A stretch of 28,849 nt of DNA from an uncultured Gammaproteobacteria bacterium (GCA_913041025.1 CAJWGQ010000013.1:1-28849); one strand, 5' to 3'. Counted from the stretch's first letter, positions 7,003-15,446 are shown. Made by a program: numbers and translations. Notes: generated from the sequence alone by a model not told the origin.

Positions 7003-8409
7003 ATGAGAGCTGAAAAAGAAGTGTCCGATGCGGTTAAACCTGGGAATCGGCCGGCTCCACTTAAGCCCGAAGGAGATTGGTCTCATGCGTTTTCCTATCA
7101 CCCAATGGATGTGGAGGTTCAAAAAGCTGAAGGGATTCACTATTACGACGTAGAGGGCAATCAGTATATTGATGCGTCGGGCGGTCCTTTTGCTTTCACG
7201 TTGCCACACGGTGATCCTCGAATGAAAAAAGCGATAGCTGACCAAATGGATAAGTTCACTCATATACACCCCACACTCGCGTCAAGGCCCGTGGCCGATT
7301 TTTGTTCCAAGATTGCGACGGTAACCCCTCCCAAATTAAACACTACCTACCTGGTCTCTGGTGGGTCAGAAGCGGTGGAGACGGCGATGAAGGCGGCCAG
7401 ACAGCATCACTTGGCTAATGGAAATCAAGATAAGTATAAGGTGATCTCCAACTATCAGAGTTATCACGGTATGACTCTGGCTACACAAGGTCTGTCAGGA
7501 AACCCTTCCTACCAAAAATATTATGGGCCCATGCTCACCAAATGGTCTCATATCCACCAGTATTCGGATCATGACAGGCCAGAAGGGATGAGCAGAGAGG
7601 AGTGGGGGATCAAATGTGCTCAGCGGTTAGAAAAAGCGATTTATTTTGAGGGCCCCAGGACCGTATCGGCTTATATCGCAACACCCCACGGCTGTGGATC
7701 GGATTACGGTGTTGTTGCGCCTAAAGAATACTGGCAGGAGATTCGAAGAATCTGTGATTTGTACGATGTGCTCTTTATTGCGGATGAAGTGGTCACAGGT
7801 TTCGGCAGAACGGGTAAATGGTTTGCGATGGAGCACTTTGGTGTAGAGGCAGACATCATGACGACAGCGAAGGGAATCTCCGGTTGCTACATACCTTTAG
7901 GCGCGGTCATGGTCTCGGATAAAATCAATGAACCCTTTGGCTCAGGAGAGGCTAGTTTTATCCATGGTTTCACCAATGGTGGACACCCGGTTGCTTGCGC
8001 TGCTGGATTGCAATCGATCGCAATTTTACAAGAAGACAAACTCGTCGAGAATGCTGAAAAAACCGGTGCGCATCTCTTTTCTTACAAGGAACAGCTGCTG
8101 GCTCATCCAACGGTTGCTGACGTTCGCGGATGGGGAATGTTTATGACTCTGGAACTTGTCGAGAGCAAGGAAACAGGGGAATACTTCGAGATTGGAAGAG
8201 GAGCTGAAGGCGCCTTTCAGTCGATTTCACTTAAAAATGGCCTCGTGTTTTTTGGGACTCTTTATGGTCCGAGTCGCGAACCGTTATTCAAGCGCGGGGT
8301 TCCATTGAACATAAGCCCTCCGCTGTCCATTACCCCAGAGCAGGTGGATGATCTCGTCAAAAGACTCGATGACACATTATTCGAGTGGGAAGCAGAGATG
8401 GGTGTTTAA
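7003..8409 (+). CDS. Class III (omega) aminotransferase
   Basis: The ATG follows TTAAGGAGATTGGT. The 468 aa protein is a complete class III PLP transaminase. It has Y-D-V-E-G-N-Q-Y-I-D (48-57), the phosphate-binding V-S-G-G-S-E-A-V-E-T-A-M-K (118-130), S-Y-H-G at 153-156, Asp261 in I-A-D-E-V-V-T-G-F-G-R-T-G and Schiff-base Lys290 in T-T-A-K-G-I-S-G-C-Y-I-P-L-G. It resembles omega-amino-acid:pyruvate and adenosylmethionine/diamine-type transaminases. It is longer than, and clearly not a recent duplicate of, the class III enzyme at 4811. It lies 135 nt after the crotonase, so it could belong to the same transcript or have its own promoter. The presence of two different transaminases in one run suggests an amine or amino-acid degradation route. 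The substrate is not predictable. Confidence 0.9.
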   Translation: MRAEKEVSDAVKPGNRPAPLKPEGDWSHAFSYHPMDVEVQKAEGIHYYDVEGNQYIDASGGPFAFTLPHGDPRMKKAIADQMDKFTHIHPTLASRPVADFCSKIATVTPPKLNTTYLVSGGSEAVETAMKAARQHHLANGNQDKYKVISNYQSYHGMTLATQGLSGNPSYQKYYGPMLTKWSHIHQYSDHDRPEGMSREEWGIKCAQRLEKAIYFEGPRTVSAYIATPHGCGSDYGVVAPKEYWQEIRRICDLYDVLFIADEVVTGFGRTGKWFAMEHFGVEADIMTTAKGISGCYIPLGAVMVSDKINEPFGSGEASFIHGFTNGGHPVACAAGLQSIAILQEDKLVENAEKTGAHLFSYKEQLLAHPTVADVRGWGMFMTLELVESKETGEYFEIGRGAEGAFQSISLKNGLVFFGTLYGPSREPLFKRGVPLNISPPLSITPEQVDDLVKRLDDTLFEWEAEMGV

Positions 8410-8512
8410 TAAAGCCTCACTTCTTAATCATGACACCAAGATCATGGCAGAAAACGCTTGGAAGGATGTTGGGAGTAACTCGAGGATAGGCATACTCCGA
8501 CGTTAGAGGTTA

Positions 8513-8543
8513 CTGGTCACTGGCTTGATCAACCGATGACCAG
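8513..8543 (+). promoter_or_regulatory. Strong hairpin / palindrome in the leader of the MFS gene
   Basis: CTGGTCA (8513-8519) and TGACCAG (8537-8543) are perfect inverted repeats. Between them GG-c-TT-GATC-AA-CC continues the stem with one bulged C and a GATC loop, giving about 12 pairs with one U-G pair and one mismatch. The 3' arm abuts the GAGAGGGGAGA ribosome site of the transporter. It could mask translation, act as an attenuator, or be a repressor operator. No U-tract follows. Confidence 0.4.
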
Positions 8544-8556
8544 AGAGGGGAGAAAC

Positions 8557-9975
8557 ATGCGAGAAGAGATTTCGCTGGCTGGTACGCCGGCAGCCAGTCC
8601 GCTTGGTTATTACAGTTGGGCCTTTGGGCAGGCGGCCAGAGACCCTTTTTACATCATGGTCGTCATCTACATCTTTTTCCCCTATTTCAGCAATGTAGTC
8701 ATTGGGGATCCCGTGCGTGGTCAATCTATCATTGGCTATTTAAACGCCGCTGTAGGGGCTTTGCTCGCTCTCACTATATTATTTATGGGCGCCATCGCAG
8801 ATAAAACAGGGCAACGCAAGCCGTGGATTGTGGTTACTTATGGGTTAATTGCTTTGGGCGGGTTTTTGTTGTGGTTTGTTCAGCCTGGCGAAGATGGGAT
8901 AGGGCTAACGGCTTCGATTGCTTTAATTTTTATGATTCTCATCGCCTTTGCTTATGCGGAAGTGTTTCATAATGCGATGCTGCCTGGTATTACACCTGCA
9001 GCCAAAGTAGGTGAGGTCTCGGGGTTAGCCTTTGCATTAGGGAATTTAGTAGCTTTGGCTTCGATGATCTTCGTTCTGTTTGCTTTTGCATTTCCAGGGG
9101 TAGAGAGTTGGTCTTTCCTGCCTGATAAGCCACTTTTCGGAATTGATCAGAATTTAAACGAACACAACCGAGTGGTTGGTCCCATGGGAGGATTGATTGC
9201 TTTATTGTTGATCTTACCTGTCTTGCTTTTTACTCCGGACGGGAAATCTACTGGTCTTTCTGTCTCTACTGCGGCGAGAAGGGGAGTCACCGAAGTTGTT
9301 CAGACGATTAAACAACTTCGGCATTACGCCAACATAGCCTGGTATCTACTGGCTCGAATGCTCTTTAATGACGGTATGGTGGGTGTCCTCATATTTGGTG
9401 GAGTTTACGCGTCAGGTAACTTTGGTTGGGGAACTATTGATTTGCTCTTGTTTGGTTTACTCACCAGTGCCTCGGCAATGGTTGGCGCGTACCTTGGCGG
9501 GTTGCTTGATGACCGTTTTGGCTCAATGAAAACGCTTAAGGTGGCGATTTTTTTTAGCGGACTCATATTGATCCTTATGACATCTGTCACTCCTGACTAT
9601 TTGTTCTTTGTAATTTTAGTTTCTGATCAACCGGTTTGGGATTTTCCTTACTTCAGTACACTTTCTGAACTTGTTTACTTTGGCCTGGTTCAGGTTTTTG
9701 CTCTGTTTTTTGTGACCGGCTTATCGACCTCGAGGACAGTGATGGCCCGAATTTCTCCTCCCGAAATGTCGACTCAGTTTTTTGGTTTATATGGCCTAAG
9801 CGGTTCGGTTACCGCGTTTCTGGCCCCCCTCATGGTTGGGGTGATCACTGATTTGACTAACTCGCAACGGATGGGTTTTGCTTCATTGGCCGTTTTGATT
9901 TTTCTTGGCGGGGTTTTACTTGGCAAAGTAAAGGAAGAGCAGACTCAGGCAATAAAAACCACCTCGACCGATTAG
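8557..9975 (+). CDS. MFS transporter, Atg22/UMF1-like
   Basis: I prefer ATG 8557, just behind GAGAGGGGAGA, over the in-frame ATG 8536, which lies inside a hairpin; the product is then 472 aa. It is almost entirely hydrophobic with about 12 membrane segments. The loop between helices 2 and 3 reads G-A-I-A-D-K-T-G-Q-R-K-P-W, the family form of MFS motif A (G-x-x-x-D-x-x-x-x-R). The second half repeats it as G-G-L-L-D-D-R-F-G-S-M-K. The N-terminal Y-Y-S-W-A-F-G-Q-A-A-R-D-P-F and the spacing resemble UMF1/Atg22-type proteins, which often export or import small amphipathic solutes. Position at the end of an amidase-transaminase-crotonase run suggests it carries a substrate or product of that pathway (inference). 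Confidence 0.87.
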   Translation: MREEISLAGTPAASPLGYYSWAFGQAARDPFYIMVVIYIFFPYFSNVVIGDPVRGQSIIGYLNAAVGALLALTILFMGAIADKTGQRKPWIVVTYGLIALGGFLLWFVQPGEDGIGLTASIALIFMILIAFAYAEVFHNAMLPGITPAAKVGEVSGLAFALGNLVALASMIFVLFAFAFPGVESWSFLPDKPLFGIDQNLNEHNRVVGPMGGLIALLLILPVLLFTPDGKSTGLSVSTAARRGVTEVVQTIKQLRHYANIAWYLLARMLFNDGMVGVLIFGGVYASGNFGWGTIDLLLFGLLTSASAMVGAYLGGLLDDRFGSMKTLKVAIFFSGLILILMTSVTPDYLFFVILVSDQPVWDFPYFSTLSELVYFGLVQVFALFFVTGLSTSRTVMARISPPEMSTQFFGLYGLSGSVTAFLAPLMVGVITDLTNSQRMGFASLAVLIFLGGVLLGKVKEEQTQAIKTTSTD

Positions 9976-10029
9976 CCTATATCTTAATATGCTTCGATAT
10001 AAACTCAATAAGCTGTTGATTTATATAAT

Positions 10030-10812
10030 TTATCTAGACCATGTGTGAGGAAAGTCGTGTGATATTGAATCGCTTCTAGCGAGTCCGCGTTCCGCCAGTC
10101 GGAGTCGAATCAACGATAGGTGTTCCCTACCAAAAAGGCTTAATCTTTTGCTCTCGCCGTACTCATCAAGGACGTAGTGTGGAACTCCGGCAATTCCTGA
10201 TTTTTCTGCTGCCAAAATGTGTTTTTGTAATTCTTCAACACCCTTGCCTTGGTCTGATGCAAATTCTTTAAAGCCGTCTGAGCTGACACCACTCTCACTT
10301 AAAGCGTTGGAAACCGCTTCGAAGGATTCTAATTCTAAATCTCTCCAGCCGCTCCCCCAGCCCTTGGTATAAACGTAAAGCATGAAAGGAATTTCGAGAT
10401 TTTGATGCTTGGCGTACAGAAACGCTTTGTGGGCTAGCGTTGAATCCAGCAACCGATAAGGACTTCTAAAGGGAAGATCCTGGATTGTTGCGTATTCCCT
10501 GGCTGCCGCATAATACATTCTGGCTTTACGGTCTGCGGCTTCGTTTAGAGGCTTTCTTTCCATTGTTTCGGATACCTCTGTGCTCACGCCAAGCTCAACA
10601 TAACTTAGGGTATAGGGAAGAAAGTTGACGTAAACGTGGTAGTCATGAGCCAATTGTAGTGATGGCCTCACCGCAAGGTATGCGTGGGGAGATTTCAGGT
10701 CTATATAAACAGTAACGTTCTGCTTTGACCGGTCTTGGTTAATACTTTGCCAATGCTCGATTTCATCGAGAATTCGAGCTCTTTGTGATTCGTTATTGTG
10801 TTGCTCGTTCAA
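10030..10812 (-). CDS. DsbA-like thioredoxin-fold protein, 2-hydroxychromene-2-carboxylate isomerase family
   Basis: The 260 aa protein has Y-I-D-L-K-S-P-H-A-Y-L-A (36-47), the S-P-x-x-Y-x-A motif of HCCA isomerase/GST-kappa proteins in which Ser41 replaces the redox Cys. It also has the later cis-Pro loop G-I-A-G-V-P-H-Y-V-L and the G-R-E-H tail motif. There is no C-x-x-C, so it is not a disulfide oxidase. The family binds glutathione and isomerises ring-cleavage products such as those of naphthalene. An N-terminal extension of about 30 residues (E-I-E-H-W-Q-S-I-N) is more than the usual family start. Its start lies 3 nt past the stop of the GFA-like gene, so the pair is one operon. Both families are glutathione-linked, which suggests glutathione-dependent processing of an aldehyde or ring product (inference). 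Confidence 0.8.
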   Translation of the reverse strand: MNEQHNNESQRARILDEIEHWQSINQDRSKQNVTVYIDLKSPHAYLAVRPSLQLAHDYHVYVNFLPYTLSYVELGVSTEVSETMERKPLNEAADRKARMYYAAAREYATIQDLPFRSPYRLLDSTLAHKAFLYAKHQNLEIPFMLYVYTKGWGSGWRDLELESFEAVSNALSESGVSSDGFKEFASDQGKGVEELQKHILAAEKSGIAGVPHYVLDEYGESKRLSLFGREHLSLIRLRLAERGLARSDSISHDFPHTWSR

Positions 10813-10815
10813 CTT

Positions 10816-11178
10816 TCAGGTTAGCCAGGCGAGTTTCGTGTCAGTAAAAAGATCAACTGTTGGAATATATTTTTCGGGATCGTCCAGACTGCACACAGTG
10901 ATTGCGATCTCATCAGGTCTTTTCTCCTGAATATATGCTAGGGGGGTGCCGCATTCCTGGCAGAAATGGCGTGTAGCCTTTGGAGACGACTTTAAAATCT
11001 TCGGTTCTGCTCCTAGGTATTCAAATTTTGTGATCGGAATCACTACCCAAGACACATAAGCAGAACCAGATAAGCGTTGACACATACGGCAATGACAATT
11101 ACCTGCCGGGTAGGGTTTTTCTGGGAACCTATATCGCAAATGTCCGCAGAAGCATCCTCCCTCTATCGATTTAGTCAT
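10816..11178 (-). CDS. GFA family zinc protein (CENP-V/Gfa fold)
   Basis: The 120 aa protein carries the seven-cysteine pattern of the GFA family: C9-x-C11, C28-H-C30-x-x-C33 (in G-N-C-H-C-R-M-C-Q) and C73-x-x-C76 (in H-F-C-Q-E-C-G-T-P-L). It also has the family's I-T-V-C-S-L-D-D-P. Gfa of Paracoccus binds zinc and was described as promoting S-hydroxymethylglutathione formation. Many homologues have no known substrate, so 'formaldehyde-activating' should not be assumed. It is first in a two-gene minus-strand unit with the HCCA-isomerase-like gene and diverges from the PhyH gene at 11322 across 143 nt, which must hold both promoters. I could not identify convincing -35/-10 boxes there. Confidence 0.9.
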   Translation of the reverse strand: MTKSIEGGCFCGHLRYRFPEKPYPAGNCHCRMCQRLSGSAYVSWVVIPITKFEYLGAEPKILKSSPKATRHFCQECGTPLAYIQEKRPDEIAITVCSLDDPEKYIPTVDLFTDTKLAWLT

Positions 11179-11321
11179 GTGTTAGCCCCTCTCAAAAAGT
11201 TGTCGTCTCTTAATAAAACACTACAGCAAGTTCGATTCCTTGTATTCTTCGTCTTCATCAGTGATTGCTTCTTTTTATGGGAACCATTAGTTTATGACGG
11301 CAAGAGTTAGGAGGGTAAAAG

Positions 11322-12284
11322 GTGGGAGCTTTGATCAATCAATTTGATGTGGATACGACCTTAAGCTGGGAGGGCATTCACGATGCGATTGTGGCTCTCG
11401 GGTTAGAAAGGAACATTCTAGAATTGGAGCGGGACGGGATCACGACGATCACGCCCGAGCAATCTGGCGTCACGCCAGACTTTGTAAGTAAAGTACGAGA
11501 GGAACTAATCCGTTTATCTGGTGAGATTACTGACCGCGAATTCTTGGAGGAAAGTGGACCAGATCAAGCGATCCCTGAATTAGAACCGAGAAACACGTTT
11601 TTGATATTCCAACTACTGGCCTACCGTATTCCTGAGTTCGAAGAGGTTATGCTAAATCCAGCTCTGCAAACGTTAATGGGGCACTTATTGGGTCCCGAAC
11701 GCCGACTGTCGAGTCTTTCTGGATTCATCAAGTGGCAAAGTTCCGAGCCGCCCGAAGGGAATCGCTTCGAGCCATATGGGCTACACGCTGATTCTCCCAT
11801 TAAATCGACGCTGCCATTGGCTCCACTCCAAGTAGCTAATTCGAATTTTCTGTTAACTGATTTTGCGACTTGGGAGGACGGCCCAATGGTCGTCGCGAAA
11901 GGCAGCCATCGAGAAGGCCGACATCCTCTAGAGAGTGATGCGGCAAGAATGGAGGGCTATTACGCGCCTGCGGGTTCTTTTGTAGTCTTTGGCGGTTGCT
12001 TGCAACACGGTTCGACGTCGAGACTTAATCCCGGTATGCGCATCAGCATCAACGGCTACTTTTGTCAGCCTTATATTGTCCCGCAAGAATGTCTTCAGGG
12101 TGAATTCGAGGATGTGGCGGCTAAAGGCAAGTTGGCCTCTCAATTAGTCTGGCAAGACGCGTCGAATGGCTGGGGAGTCCAAGGCCCCGCCTTTATGCGC
12201 ACGCCTTTCACTGAAAAAACTCGGCCTTCTTCAGGCTATGGCTACTTGCCAAAAGACCAACACCCAAACAGTAGTTTAGCTTGA
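11322..12284 (+). CDS. Phytanoyl-CoA dioxygenase (PhyH)-type Fe(II)/2-oxoglutarate oxygenase
   Basis: The GTG start at 11322 has TTAGGAGGG at 11307-11315. The 320 aa protein has the double-stranded beta-helix iron triad: His155 and Asp157 in Y-G-L-H-A-D-S-P, and distal His229 in G-C-L-Q-H-G-S-T. The 2-oxoglutarate-binding Arg240 is in N-P-G-M-R-I-S-I-N. P-M-V-V-A-K-G-S-H-R (189-198) is the usual P-G-S-H turn in variant form. Enzymes of this family hydroxylate small molecules (phytanoyl-CoA, ectoine and others); no substrate can be read here. A kinase-like APH gene begins 12 nt after the stop, so the two form an operon; APH-type kinases of this branch phosphorylate hydroxyl groups, which would fit a hydroxylate-then-phosphorylate sequence (inference). 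Confidence 0.88.
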   Translation: MGALINQFDVDTTLSWEGIHDAIVALGLERNILELERDGITTITPEQSGVTPDFVSKVREELIRLSGEITDREFLEESGPDQAIPELEPRNTFLIFQLLAYRIPEFEEVMLNPALQTLMGHLLGPERRLSSLSGFIKWQSSEPPEGNRFEPYGLHADSPIKSTLPLAPLQVANSNFLLTDFATWEDGPMVVAKGSHREGRHPLESDAARMEGYYAPAGSFVVFGGCLQHGSTSRLNPGMRISINGYFCQPYIVPQECLQGEFEDVAAKGKLASQLVWQDASNGWGVQGPAFMRTPFTEKTRPSSGYGYLPKDQHPNSSLA

Positions 12285-12296
12285 GATAAGGCCGCA

Positions 12297-13337
12297 ATGA
12301 CACAAGAAAATCAACCTGAACTGACCGAGGTAAGAGCAGAACATCAGATTGATCGTTTGGCGTTGGTTCAGTACATGCGATCCCAAATGGATGGCATAAC
12401 CGATGACCTGACTATTCGTCAGTTTGAGGGAGGGCAGTCGAACCCAACCTTCCTGCTTGAGTCTGCTAATCGTCGTTGGGTGTTAAGAAAAAAACCGCCT
12501 GGAGTTCTATTAAAATCCGCGCATGCAGTAGAGCGCGAATATCGGGTCATGAAAGGCTTGGGACCGACGAATGTACCGGTTCCTAGGATGGAGCTCTTGT
12601 GTGAAGATGAATCTGTCATTGGTACACCTTTTTTCGTGATGGAATGGGTGGAGGGGCGAATTATCATGAACCCTCTAGAGTCCGGCCTGCCTCCAGAAGA
12701 ACTCGGTGCTATCTATCGATCCTACATCTCAACCGCAGCAAAGTTGCACTCAGTGGACTACGAGCGGGTAGGACTCGGCGACTATGGTCGCCCTGGCAAT
12801 TACTTTTCTCGTCAGATTAGTCGCTGGACGGACCAGTATCGCGCTTCTGAAACTGATCAGCTGTCAGATATGGAAGAATTAATTTCGTGGTTGCCTAATA
12901 ACGTACCGGAGGATGAAACCACCTCAATAGTTCATGGAGACTTCACGATCAGAAACATGGTCATGGATAATCGCAAGCCGACGGTGCGAGCAATTCTAGA
13001 CTGGGAGTTGTCCACCATAGGCCATCCTTTGGGCGACCTAGCTTATGCCTGCCAGTTTTATTACAACGAGGATGTGACCAGAGCTGATATGAGTTCTCTG
13101 GGCGTTCCTGAGGAGCAAGATCTTATCGATTTGTATTGTGAGTTAACCGGCAGGGCAGGAGTTGACCACTGGGCCTTTTATATTGCCTTCTGTAAGTTCA
13201 GACTTGCGGCCATATGCCAGGGCGTATACAAGCGAGGCCTGGACGGCAATGCATCGTCGCAAACAGCGCTCGAGCAATTGGAGAACGTAGAAAGAGCATC
13301 AAGAGCTGGCAGGCAAATCCTCGAAGGGCAGGCTTGA
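12297..13337 (+). CDS. APH-type phosphotransferase of the ACAD10/11 kinase-like family
   Basis: The 346 aa protein has an aminoglycoside-phosphotransferase/choline-kinase fold. It has a glycine-rich F-E-G-G-Q-S-N-P-T (43-51), the ATP-binding lysine region W-V-L-R-K-K-P-P-G (61-69), and the catalytic H213-G-D215-F-T-I-R-N220 (Brenner motif H-G-D-x-x-x-x-N). The metal-binding Asp235 is in A-I-L-D-W-E-L-S-T-I-G-H-P-L-G-D-L-A-Y. The R-K-K-P-P-G and D-W-E-L-S-T-I-G-H-P signatures belong to the branch fused to acyl-CoA dehydrogenases in ACAD10/11, which phosphorylates 4-hydroxyacyl-CoAs during catabolism of 4-hydroxy acids. Here it stands alone and is paired with a PhyH oxygenase. It is not expected to confer aminoglycoside resistance. 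ATG 12297 overlaps nothing and lies 12 nt after the upstream stop. Confidence 0.88.
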   Translation: MTQENQPELTEVRAEHQIDRLALVQYMRSQMDGITDDLTIRQFEGGQSNPTFLLESANRRWVLRKKPPGVLLKSAHAVEREYRVMKGLGPTNVPVPRMELLCEDESVIGTPFFVMEWVEGRIIMNPLESGLPPEELGAIYRSYISTAAKLHSVDYERVGLGDYGRPGNYFSRQISRWTDQYRASETDQLSDMEELISWLPNNVPEDETTSIVHGDFTIRNMVMDNRKPTVRAILDWELSTIGHPLGDLAYACQFYYNEDVTRADMSSLGVPEEQDLIDLYCELTGRAGVDHWAFYIAFCKFRLAAICQGVYKRGLDGNASSQTALEQLENVERASRAGRQILEGQA

Positions 13338-13355
13338 TCTAAACTCGCTGGTTGA

Positions 13356-13736
13356 TCAGGTGCAAACCCCTGATTGATGGAAAATCATGTGGAAGCGCTC
13401 CTCGCCTCTTTGGTAGATGTTAGTCGCGACTAAGTTTTGTTGAGGCGCTCTTTCGAAACAGATCACGGCAACGCTGTCAGGGCCGGTCTGCATAAACCGT
13501 GGAGAGTCGAAGCTGATTTGCGGCTGAGCATCGTTACTAAGAATTCTGGCCCAACTTTCCAATATGTCCTTGCGACCGGTGAGCGGATGCCAGCCTGGGT
13601 GCAAACAATACATGTCATCCTGGTCAGCCCAGATACTTTCCATCGCAGATAAATCTTTGGATTCGAATGCTAGGTAGAAGGCTTCATTTACAAAGGAGAC
13701 TTGTTCTATGATGGAGTCATTATCTTTAATGTTCAT
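13356..13736 (-). CDS. SnoaL-like / NTF2-like protein
   Basis: The 126 aa protein fits the NTF2-like cone fold typical of SnoaL_3/DUF4440 proteins. It has a helix with N-E-A-F-Y-L-A-F-E-S-K-D-L-S-A-M-E-S-I-W, then C-L-H-P-G-W-H-P-L-T-G-R-K-D-I-L-E-S-W, then strands ending R-F-H-M-I-F-H-Q-S-G. The C-L-H-P-G and T-G-R-x-x-I-x-x-S-W motifs are very typical of the family. Function is unknown. It converges on the APH kinase gene (18 nt gap) and diverges from selO with only 24 nt between the starts, so its promoter and that of selO must overlap each other or lie inside the neighbouring genes. Confidence 0.75.
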   Translation of the reverse strand: MNIKDNDSIIEQVSFVNEAFYLAFESKDLSAMESIWADQDDMYCLHPGWHPLTGRKDILESWARILSNDAQPQISFDSPRFMQTGPDSVAVICFERAPQQNLVATNIYQRGEERFHMIFHQSGVCT

Positions 13737-13760
13737 TAGCCCATTATATAGGTGTAAACC

Positions 13761-15314
13761 ATGAATCTGGAATTCGACAACCTATTCACCCAGGAATTGC
13801 CTTGCGATAATGTCGAGGAGAACCATGTTCGCCAGGTCAATGACGCGGTGTTCTCTCGCCTGGATACTGCTAAGGCACCATCTCCAACTATGGTCAGCTA
13901 TTCAAAAGAAGTGGGCGCGCTGATCGGTTTATCTCCAAAAGATTTAGAATCCAACGAATTCCTTGAAGTCTTCGCCGGTAATCAGCGTCTAGAGGGCATG
14001 GATGTCCATGCGACCTGTTATGGTGGGCATCAATTTGGTAACTGGGCAGGGCAGCTTGGCGATGGTCGTGCGATCAATCTTGGAGAGATAATTCACCAAG
14101 ATAATCGGTTGATGTTGCAGCTTAAGGGAGCTGGACCCACTCCTTACTCCCGCACGGCTGACGGACTGGCAGTTCTCAGATCGTCGCTCAGAGAATATTT
14201 GTGCAGTGAGGCGATGTACCATCTCGGCGTGCCAACGACTAGAGCGCTCAGCTTAATAACCAGTGGCTCTGATGTGGTCCGCGATATGTTGTATGACGGT
14301 CATCCGGCTGCAGAGCCCGGGGCCATCGTATGTCGAGTCAGCCCCTGTTTTATTCGATTTGGTCATTTTCAGATTCTGACCGCGAGAAATGAGCTCAAAT
14401 TACTTAAAAATCTTGCTGACTTCACAATAAGAACTCAATTCGAACATCTAATCAATTTAGAAGAGAAAGCAAGATATTCGGCATGGTTTGAGGAGGTTTG
14501 TCAGAAAACTGCTCAAATGATTGTTCACTGGATGCGGGTCGGATTTGTTCACGGCGTAATGAACACCGATAACATGTCAATTATTGGAGAGACCATTGAT
14601 TATGGCCCTTACGGTTGGCTGGATGATTTTGATCCCGAGTGGACTCCTAATACAACAGATGCTGCAAATAGGCGCTACCGCTATAGTCAACAACCGGCTA
14701 TCGCCCAGTGGAATCTGATGCAGCTAGCCAATGCCATATTACCACTGATTGAAGATCCCAAGCCTCTTGAGGAATCTTTGTCTCGTTACGCAAAAACCTA
14801 TGAAAGCTTATGGCAGGAAATGATGGCGTCAAAACTCGGTTTGGCTAGTTTTGACGAGGCATTGGTGAACCAATTACTTGGGATTTTGGCTGAAGGGCAG
14901 ATCGATATGACATTATTTTTTAGGGAGTTAGCCAATCAAGCGTCAGTAGAGTTGAAAACACATTCGATCTTAGAAGTTACTTCGTATTTGGAGAAGGATA
15001 ACTCAGAAGATATCTCGGCCAGATTAGAAAAATGGCTACTCAAATACCGACGCGCGCAGAGGAATCAAGGGGTTACAGAAGAAAATCGAGTTGAATTGAT
15101 CAGGAAGACCAATCCGCTGTACGTATTCCGAAATTACATTGCTCAACTCGCGATTGATGACGCAGAGAAGGGGGACTTTAAGATGGTTAATAATTTGTTA
15201 GATCTTTATAGAGACCCTTACAACGAGCAAGCTGGCAAATCCGAATTTGCGCAAAAACGACCTGAGTGGGCCAGGACTCGGGTGGGCTGTTCGATGCTAT
15301 CCTGCAGCTCCTAG
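13761..15314 (+). CDS. selO: SelO/YdiU protein adenylyltransferase (AMPylase)
   Basis: The 517 aa protein is a full-length SelO pseudokinase. Numbering from this ATG, residues matching the Pseudomonas syringae active site are all present: Lys122 in L-Q-L-K-G-A-G-P-T-P-Y-S-R, Glu145 in S-S-L-R-E-Y-L, Asp270-Asn271 in G-V-M-N-T-D-N-M-S-I, and Asp280 in T-I-D-Y-G-P-Y-G. SelO flips ATP and transfers AMP to Ser/Thr/Tyr of other proteins, linked to redox stress responses. The C terminus reads C-S-M-L-S-C-S-S before a TAG stop. It has Cys where eukaryotic SelO has Sec, so this protein is not itself a selenoprotein despite its name. It diverges from the NTF2-like gene 13736-13356 and is probably monocistronic. 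Confidence 0.95.
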   Translation: MNLEFDNLFTQELPCDNVEENHVRQVNDAVFSRLDTAKAPSPTMVSYSKEVGALIGLSPKDLESNEFLEVFAGNQRLEGMDVHATCYGGHQFGNWAGQLGDGRAINLGEIIHQDNRLMLQLKGAGPTPYSRTADGLAVLRSSLREYLCSEAMYHLGVPTTRALSLITSGSDVVRDMLYDGHPAAEPGAIVCRVSPCFIRFGHFQILTARNELKLLKNLADFTIRTQFEHLINLEEKARYSAWFEEVCQKTAQMIVHWMRVGFVHGVMNTDNMSIIGETIDYGPYGWLDDFDPEWTPNTTDAANRRYRYSQQPAIAQWNLMQLANAILPLIEDPKPLEESLSRYAKTYESLWQEMMASKLGLASFDEALVNQLLGILAEGQIDMTLFFRELANQASVELKTHSILEVTSYLEKDNSEDISARLEKWLLKYRRAQRNQGVTEENRVELIRKTNPLYVFRNYIAQLAIDDAEKGDFKMVNNLLDLYRDPYNEQAGKSEFAQKRPEWARTRVGCSMLSCSS

Positions 15315-15424
15315 TCCTTGCTGTTGCTGAGAAGGGCTTACCTGCTGATTTTATAAGAACTCGCCAGGCCGAACTGGGTTAAACTGGTTTAGATTGCTAG
15401 AGGCGTTACTCAAAATTGAACAAT

Positions 15425-15446
15425 AAAGCTCGAATGCACGAGTTTT
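15425..15446 (+). terminator. Possible intrinsic terminator after selO
   Basis: AAAGCTCG, loop AATGCA, CGAGTTTT makes an 8-bp stem with one G-U pair, in the 193-nt gap between selO and the next crotonase. The U-run is short and partly inside the stem, so termination strength is uncertain. Confidence 0.35.

Noticed and set aside
9978..10001. TATATC...GATATA hairpin between convergent genes
   Set aside because: Only six A/T pairs with a 12-nt loop and no U-tract; too weak to call a terminator.
12297..13337. Aminoglycoside-resistance gene
   Set aside because: The R-K-K-P-P-G and D-W-E-L-S-T-I-G-H-P signatures are those of the ACAD10/11-type kinases, and the operon context is catabolic.
15279..15314. 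SelO as a selenoprotein at its C terminus
   Set aside because: The tail reads C-S-M-L-S-C-S-S and ends with TAG. The position has Cys, as in most bacterial SelO, and there is no in-frame TGA.
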